Of a stretch of 64,000 bases of DNA, positions 57,631 to 64,000 are shown in pieces. The DNA lies in NCBI GenBank assembly GCA_905250025.1, contig CAJNOJ010000004.1, forward strand, positions 310,001 through 374,000, given 5' to 3'. The translations under genes were made by a program, and so were the position numbers. Position 1 is the first letter of the stretch, and each line of letters starts with the position of its first letter. This DNA comes from Adineta ricciae (Eukaryota > Rotifera > Eurotatoria > Adinetida > Adinetidae). The notes under the pieces are model-generated. The model had not been told where the DNA came from. It worked only from the letters and a program-made list of their open reading frames with translations, and did no database searches.

Positions 57631-58045
57631 TTACTCCTGCTTTTGTTTTGGTTGATTACGTTTCTTTCTGATGCGACGAAATAATCCTAGTCCGTAAAAC
57701 GCTGCTAATAGAACAGCTAGCAAAATACCTAAGGTAATGACTTGTTTTCCACCATTCGACACTGCAAAGTCAAGATCAACAAATATTGAAAACGTTATTC
57801 TTCAAAATTTCAACTCACTTTCATTACACGTCGCTCCATTCCACCAAAACTTGCACGAACATATCTGTTCATCCTCCTGTGTGTTTAAACAATAACCATT
57901 GCGTCCACATGGATTATACACCGAACAATCTGTGAACAATTATCATACTATTCGTTACATTTTTCTAATCCTACACTTTACTTATTGATACGGGTACTGT
58001 CGAGGTTATAGTAACATTTTCGTCTGACGATAAATCCTCGGACAT
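57631..58045 (-). CDS. Small EGF-like single-pass membrane protein (copy 2), 3 exons
   Basis: Start MSEDLSSDENV at 58045, stop 57631-57633. The six EGF Cys and the transmembrane helix (LGILLAVLLAAFYG) are retained. The distance from its stop to the first ATG of the STRA6-like gene (57591) is 39 bp, again very short. N-terminal residues differ more than the EGF module. Confidence 0.68.
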
Positions 58046-58566
58046 AATGAGTGATATTGTTGAATACCTTTTACTTTTTTCATTGCTTTAAATACGAGAA
58101 GAATCTATATGTATATACAGTAATCTAATCCTCAAATTTTTCCTTTTTGCCTGATATTTGATAGTGGTTGTTTTAGCTTAGTTTAAAGCACATCTCAGCT
58201 GTTGTTTTTCTTTCTTATGCACACATATATTCACATAACGGCAAACGAAGCAATATTGTTCGATAGTTTTTATGAAAAAAAACATCCAAAATAAATAGAT
58301 TTCTTCTCGATACGATTCTTCGAACCATTTTTCATAATGAATCGTATATCAAAACTAGATGTATGTTGTATTCGATGAATAACAACAACAGTGACAGAGC
58401 ACGAGTTTTTTTTTCATTATCTTTCAAGAGAACACAATGAATATCACTACTTTATTCTCTTCTCCTCTCAAGATAAGATAAGCCAAAAGTAACCGACCAA
58501 CGCGTCGCGTAATAAATTTCGTCAAGCATTTCAAACATACCATAAAAAATCTTTTCACCGGTGACA
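58046..58566. other. Divergent promoter region
   Basis: Counterpart of 39590-40111. No gene seen. Confidence 0.35.
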
Positions 58567-59374
58567 ATGGATTCCAATCGACGATATCACTCAGATATGG
58601 CTGTGTATGAATTTTTACCAACACGTACGAACATGTTAGGTATGTTGATCATTTCGTCTTTTAAATCTATACCGAGAGAAAATGAATGAATTATTTGTAG
58701 AGTACTACAGTGTGTCGTCCGAACGAGATTTAGAAGATTTAATTGCTGGTCAAGAACCGTATTCAATCATCGATCTATCATGTCAGAATTTAACTGATGC
58801 ATCGATGCCGTGTATCATCAAAAATGCGATTTATCAGAAAAAGTGTAAAATTCTTAACTTATGGGGAAATCGTTTTACATCGAAAAGTCTATTCGTTCTG
58901 ATCAAAGCTTTAGAAGGAAATCAAACATTACAAGAGCTGGATCTTTCGCATAATAGTCTCGGTGATGATGGTATTCAAATTCTTTCGCAATTTTTCTCTT
59001 TGAATAACTGTGAAATCAAACATCTTGATCTTTCTTCGAATCATGTGACCGACGTCGGTGCTCAATCTATTGCTGACATGTTAAGAAGAAACCGAACGAT
59101 CAAACGATTATCATTGAATAAAAATGACATCGAAGATACCGGTTTGGGTGGTATAGCCATAGCAATTCGGAATGGAAATGAAAGAATTGTCGAGTTGAAG
59201 TTCGACGATAATCCGCGTATTACACGAGAAGGAATCGAAACTGTTCTTGACATTTTAAGAAACCATCGATCATTGGAAGGCATTTATGTTCAGAATTGCG
59301 CAGTTTTTAGTCCGCATATAAAGTATGATTTGGAAGAAAATGCGTTTCGAACAGGATTTGATGTTTTTATTTGA
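58567..59374 (+). CDS. Leucine-rich repeat (RNI-type) protein (copy 2), 2 exons
   Basis: Exons are 58567-58639 and 58701-59374, the same sizes as copy 1, 248 residues, start MDSNRRYHSDM. The exact conservation of exon sizes and of the 61-bp intron supports the two-exon model over the inner ATG. Repeats intact; scattered replacements (for example GGIAIAIRNGN against VRIAEEIQNGN). Confidence 0.75.
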
Positions 59375-59639
59375 AGAACAAATTCTTTCTTTTTTTGTCC
59401 GTTTTCCATTTTCATGTTTGCTTTCTTTTGTCTAATTGGAGAGAACGAAAAAGAAGATTGTTTCTCTTCATATCTAGAAGTAAAAGCTTTCAAATTGTCA
59501 ATCAATTGTAAAAACATGAACTAACAGACGTTAGTATCCTTATGTACAGCCTTTCATCGTTAAAACAAATACTCACATTCACCAAACAGAAGAATAATAA
59601 AAACGAATTCATGTGTAATTTGTTGGCAACAATCAAACG

Positions 59640-60269
59640 ATGACCACCAAATTCCGTGCACCTGAATTTATTCTACTAAGTATCTCGGTAATTTCTGCAG
59701 GTATCGCTGTTACATTAGCGAGTGTAGGTGTGGGTTCAGCTAATTGGCAAACAACAACGACGACGGATGTCAACGGACGAATCTATACAAGTAATATCGC
59801 AAATTTCTTTTATGCTTGTCGTTTGAATCAAGCAGGTAATACTCAATGCGGACAGCGAAGTAGCGATGATAATAATATACAATATTATACGATTAATGCA
59901 ACAGGAAACACGGATATATGGAATTTCCATTTGAGTTTTGCTTCTGCTTTGACTATTATTGGTATTGTATTTATTTTTATTGGAGGTGTTGCCAGTTTAT
60001 TAATGATCTTGGGTGATCGCATGCCGTGGATGTTTTTCGTCGCACCGATGTTTCTTTTTCTCGCTTGTCTTTTCATGCTTGCAGGTCTGGCTGAAGGTTC
60101 ACGTGTGTTGAAGTTTAACGATTATGCAGCGTATTTATATGAAACAGGACATGTGATAACGATATTTAGTTGTATGACAAGTGCTTTTTTAGGTGGCCGT
60201 CTGTTTGATCCGCCTGTGGAAAGTAAAAGCTCGAAGAAATTAAAAAAACCGAAAGCATCGTATCGATAA
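59640..60269 (+). CDS. Four-transmembrane (claudin/PMP22-like) protein (copy 2)
   Basis: 209 residues; differs from 41186-41812 at a handful of positions (TTK, LNQAG, TDIWNFHLS, SAFLGG) and ends KPKASYR because the stop codon has moved one codon on. Both loop Cys residues and all four membrane helices are kept. Confidence 0.65.
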   Translation: MTTKFRAPEFILLSISVISAGIAVTLASVGVGSANWQTTTTTDVNGRIYTSNIANFFYACRLNQAGNTQCGQRSSDDNNIQYYTINATGNTDIWNFHLSFASALTIIGIVFIFIGGVASLLMILGDRMPWMFFVAPMFLFLACLFMLAGLAEGSRVLKFNDYAAYLYETGHVITIFSCMTSAFLGGRLFDPPVESKSSKKLKKPKASYR

Positions 60270-60751
60270 TGGATTGAAACAGAAAAGATTGATTTAGATT
60301 CTATACGGATGACTTTTTTCGATTTGATATTCTAATAAATGAAACTCTATCGTACATTGAATTACATTAGTAGCAAAATCAATCATCACTGGATGACAAA
60401 GGCAAATTATTACCATTCAAATGCAACGATTGATCATACATAAAATATCTCTGATAGTGCGTTTGACACTCTCTAGACGAGTGTGTATCTATTTTTCGTT
60501 TTTTTTTGTGTGATTTGTCATTACTAATTTGGTCGACGCTTCTCGCACCATCGTATAGAAGTAAATAGTTTTTGTCATTATTTTTTCTTCTTTCGTTCTT
60601 TTGCTATTCTTGATGTATGTGTTTAACCTGATGCGGAAACATGTACATTAATTTATAATGAATTGAATATATGGAAAAAAGATGCCCTTCTGCGATCTGT
60701 GCGTTTGTAAAGGAACACAAATAAAAACAAGTAAATAACGATACATTCATC
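60270..60751. other. Intergenic
   Basis: Counterpart of 41813-42289, with an extra T-rich insertion near 60500. No gene seen. Confidence 0.35.
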
Positions 60752-61249
60752 ATGATGAATTCTTCATCTTTGGAAGGCGAAAAACGAACATCTCGACGTT
60801 TGATACGTATTTCTCGCGATCGTGATTATCCATTAAAACATTTAGAAACTGTTCTTTTACCATTATTTCAAAAGGATTATACAGAAGATAGTTTACGTGT
60901 GACTATTGAAAGTGCCAATCATATCTGGTGTGCATACGAAAATGGTCAATGTCTCGGCTGCGTATTGGCTACTGATATTGGCTCACATGGTGGATTGTAT
61001 GTGATTTTATTCGGAGTTTGTGAATCTGTACAAGGTCTGGGAATTGGAACACGTATGTTGAAGAAAATGATCAAATGGTGTCGAAAGCGTCGACGATCAT
61101 TTGTTTTTCTCCTGACAGAACATTATAATGAACGTGCTATTCGATTATATGAAAAAGCTGGCTTTGAAAAACATTTTCATTCAACTATGTATGATGAGCC
61201 TCTACCGGAGCATGGACAGGGTGTTCTTCCATTGATGCTTTTGATATGA
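60752..61249 (+). CDS. GNAT-family N-acetyltransferase (copy 2)
   Basis: 165 residues; the acetyl-CoA loop VQGLGIGTRML and NERAIRLYEKAGFEKH are identical to copy 1. Differences are conservative or near the ends (TSRRL, LKHLE, GGLYV, SFVFLLTEHY, final Ile). Confidence 0.88.
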   Translation: MMNSSSLEGEKRTSRRLIRISRDRDYPLKHLETVLLPLFQKDYTEDSLRVTIESANHIWCAYENGQCLGCVLATDIGSHGGLYVILFGVCESVQGLGIGTRMLKKMIKWCRKRRRSFVFLLTEHYNERAIRLYEKAGFEKHFHSTMYDEPLPEHGQGVLPLMLLI

Positions 61250-61607
61250 ATTAATTAATAGAACAATGCAATTCTGCTTTAGTTTTATTTTTGGTAGATC
61301 TTGACTGAAGATACAAGTATGAATTGCTTTTCAGCGAAATTACTTGTTTGCTCGTGTTCGATCGTTCTTGGGTTTTTTTTTCTGTTATTCTTAACTTTCT
61401 TTCTGTTTGAATAAAGAAATCTTGAAGGGACTCTTTTCGTCTGCGCCGACATGTATGTGAAAAAACATCGCTCACTGATGAATGTTTGTCTTGTGTGATG
61501 AAATGTGTGCTCTCTTCTTCCGAGCTGTTGTTGCGATAGAAGCAGCACAAAGATAAGAACGAAAGAAATTTTGTATTAACATTACATTTTCATTCCAACA
61601 TACGACA
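61250..61607. other. Intergenic
   Basis: Counterpart of 42788-43145. AATAAA near 61411. No gene seen. Confidence 0.35.
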
Positions 61608-62777
61608 ATGGCAAGCGCTACAGGTCACAATACCAATCTTCGCTTTCTTGACGTTGGCGAAGAGCCTAATCAAGCCCTATTGCCTATTAGAGGCTACGCC
61701 AAGGAACCATTATTGCCATTAGAGGAGGCTGCTCAACCAATAAGTGAATTATTAGACGATCTGGAAACAATGGTACATACAGCGAAATGGAATTCGAAAA
61801 AGCCAGCAGATGGTCTCACTGTCGATGAATCGGCTGCCATTCACCTGTACACAATGCAGTGGGAAGAGCCGAACGTAAGTCTTTTTACTAAACTTAACAC
61901 CACATTACGTTCAAAGCGACGCGAACCATTGAAACCATGGTTTCGCTATCTTAAACTCACCTTGACGGCATTATTCAAGTTGCCGTCAGTAAAAGCCACC
62001 GTATGGCGTGGTGTTCGCGGTAATTTAAGCGACCAATACGACGAAGAACACATATGGTGGGGGTTCAGTTCATGCACTGAAAGCATGAAAGTCATGGAAC
62101 AATTTGTTGGCACAACTGGTGTGCGAACATTGTTCAATATAGAGTGCATCAATGGCAAGGCAATTCAAAAGCATTCGTTTTATAAGGACGAAAGTGAAGT
62201 TCTTCTCTTACCTGGTACTTACTTTCGTGTAGTGGGCAAATGGAGCCCTGCAAAAGACTTACACATGATACAATTACGAGAAACACCCGCACCGCACGTG
62301 TATTTGGAACCTCCATTTGGAACAGCAGCAGCAGCACCACCACCACCAAGTAAGCCGGTCGTTCTACCTCAAGCGCCAGCCAAGGAAGAAAAAAGTTCAT
62401 CGCATGCATCAGCTGCGCCTGCAAAAACAAAATGTAAGTGCCTTGGGTGTGGGTGAGGGTGTGCTTATAAATCTCGATTTTTTTCGTCTAGCGATTAAAT
62501 ATACGAGGATAATAGTCGTTCTAGTAGGAAAAAATGGTCAGGTTTAAGTACTTTGTTATGAGGCATACAGTACTTCATATCAGTCAAACGGAAGTATGAA
62601 AATCTTCTATTCGATTTAGATAAGCAAGAATTCGCTGTGCCTAGTACTGACAAGCAGCTTCGTCAAGTTCAGTCGTTTTTCTCATTAGCGATCGGTGGTT
62701 ACATGCCGTGGTGCATTCAGCCTCCGCAAAAGAAGGTAAATGAATACAATTGTTGTTATGCGTATTCTGTTATTTGA
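61608..62777 (+). CDS. Arginine-type mono-ADP-ribosyltransferase (ART) (copy 2)
   Basis: Exons are 61608-62433, 62492-62536 and 62620-62777 (or a donor at 62736). Catalytic motifs VWRGVR, WGFSSCTES and KDESEVLL are identical to copy 1. The linker after the catalytic domain differs in length and make-up: TAAAAPPPPSK here against SAPAPAPSK in copy 1, a net gain of two residues. A few other replacements (QALL, EEAAQ, ETMVHTAKW). Read-through of exon 3 ends one codon earlier than in copy 1. Confidence 0.8.
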
Positions 62778-64000
62778 CAAGTTTGCAACAATCCATTCGA
62801 ACGCGACAAACATCCGAGATGAAAGCCGGTATGAGAACAAGACATTGAAGGTCGTTTAAATCATTCATTTTCTCCGTGAAAGAATGGTGAGTTTGGCAAT
62901 ATTCTGCGTGCTATTTCAACAGTGCAATATTGGAATGTGATCGTCCTCACAAATATTCCATATTGAAAAGCACCTACGTGAAGATTGAGCTTGCGATATT
63001 TTTCATTGTGGAGGTATCATCTGTGAACCGATTATTTGTGCCGAATGTGGTAAATGTCGTTATCATTGTTCAATTTTGATGTTATCGGAGATTTGTCGAG
63101 AGTGTCTGGAACGAATCTTGAGACAAAACAATAAGTGAATAAGCTGCTGACTGGTAAATATTTGTCCGCATATGAGCTAAGATCTGGTGAATGCATGTTT
63201 GCAAAACGATTTATTTCGATATCTGCATGGAATGGAAATAGAGTCGCTTTCTAAGTCAACCATTTATCATGCGAATGTGAAAAAACTGTAAGATCAAGAG
63301 CATTGCTATGCTCATGGACGAAATAAATAAACAGAGACTTACTGGTGATGATAAACATTCATAAAGCTTGCGACTTCCATCAAGTGTTCAACCGATGAAT
63401 ATCCATTATTTTTGGCTTAACTTGATGAACAGAAGCTTAGGTCAACCTGGAACTGGATCTTTCCTATACAATTTCTATGTGACTATTGCACGTGTTTGTT
63501 GTTCTAAACGTGTGAATTCAAGTGAATCGAGTAGGCCAAATAAATGTCCGTGATAATTGTTATTCTCGTCTTCTGTGATCAACACTATCCTCATAGTTCT
63601 ATGACTCGTCGAAGAGGAATGTGGAAGATGAATACCCGTGTTATCGAAATTCTTTTTCTTCAAGTATGGTGTTCTTTTTTTTCGTATTGGCGCATCCTTA
63701 CCTTCTAATGACATGAACGCAACATTCTTGTATCAACGGATTGGAAAGATAAAGATCGGAAGCGTTGAACCATTTCAAAAACCTTCTTAATATCCAACAA
63801 GTAAATGATGTCTTAAAAGACAAACGCATAAACCATGATTTCAGAACGCAGAAATTACAGAACAGACATTCATAACATGTGACATCTTTATGATACATTT
63901 CTAATGTAATACGTATCCAACGAAATCGTCAAAATAAATAAACCATATCTCGATTTAATTTGTTCACAAACCGTACACACCTACATACAAATAAATTTAA
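62778..64000. other. 3' tail of copy 2
   Basis: Counterpart of 44312-45530. The Cys-rich frame is seen again near 63010-63140 (HCGGIICEPIICAECGKCRYHC...ICRECL), with one more Cys and a lost stop. No confident gene. The window ends while homology to copy 1 is still running. Confidence 0.3.

Larger units (their letters stand above)
46240..64000 (+). repeat. Copy 2 of the large direct duplication
   Basis: Colinear with 28015-45530 gene by gene, same orientation, up to the last base of the window. It carries the only internal n (49941) and no rearrangement other than small indels. Confidence 0.95.

Noticed and set aside
1..64000. CRISPR array, prokaryotic operon, integrated virus, or intact transposon
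   Set aside because: No regularly spaced short repeats and no recognisable transposase, integrase, reverse transcriptase or capsid frames; introns and gene content are eukaryotic throughout.

Overview
The window looks like a bdelloid rotifer nuclear genome (Adineta or Rotaria type). The signs are AT-rich DNA, dense genes on both strands, and very short introns (about 44-75 bp, GT..AG). The gene content is animal (nuclear receptor, rhodopsin-like GPCRs, syntaxin, STRA6, REJ/GPS protein, ADP-ribosyltransferase), together with an intronless pectin-degrading type GH28 enzyme that animals normally lack. I made no database search; family names rest on motifs and remembered family sequences.

Region 1 (1-27.8 kb) is single copy here. 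It holds the 3' part of an F-box/LRR-like gene, a five-exon NCS2-like permease, tRNA-Leu(AAG), four GPCR genes (3.5, 6.6, 15.3 and 16.4 kb), a nuclear receptor, an 11-exon ERICH3-like (DUF4590) gene, the GH28 gene, a DUF1295 membrane enzyme, two related single-pass membrane proteins (one with a freshly multiplied exon), a large NHL-REJ-GPS ectodomain gene, and a pseudogene of the propeller-like gene that opens the next region.

Region 2 (about 28.0-45.5 kb) and region 3 (46.24 kb to the window end) are the same block of about 17.5 kb in direct orientation. Gene order in each copy is: B-box/propeller-like gene, PUM3, sphingomyelin-synthase-like, PFDN5, tRNA-Asp(GTC), syntaxin, STRA6-like, EGF-TM protein, LRR protein, tetraspan protein, GNAT acetyltransferase, ADP-ribosyltransferase. 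In the PFDN5 gene I counted 17 mismatches in 467 bp (3.6%), 16 of them silent. The copies are therefore old and both under selection, as expected for the diverged alleles of a bdelloid or for a tandem segmental duplication.

Two single-base n positions (46239, 49941) mark contig joins. The first cuts a gene in half exactly where copy 2 begins. The second is flanked by a perfect 155-bp direct repeat, which looks like an unmerged contig overlap. The tandem arrangement of the two blocks is therefore suspect and may be a scaffolding product of two haplotypes.

The genes do not form one pathway. Local themes are chemosensory or peptide signalling (GPCR cluster), membrane lipids and traffic (sphingomyelin-synthase-like, syntaxin, STRA6-like), and housekeeping (PUM3, prefoldin). 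The close same-strand spacing of the EGF-TM and STRA6-like genes (41 bp between stop and ATG) would fit polycistronic transcription with trans-splicing.
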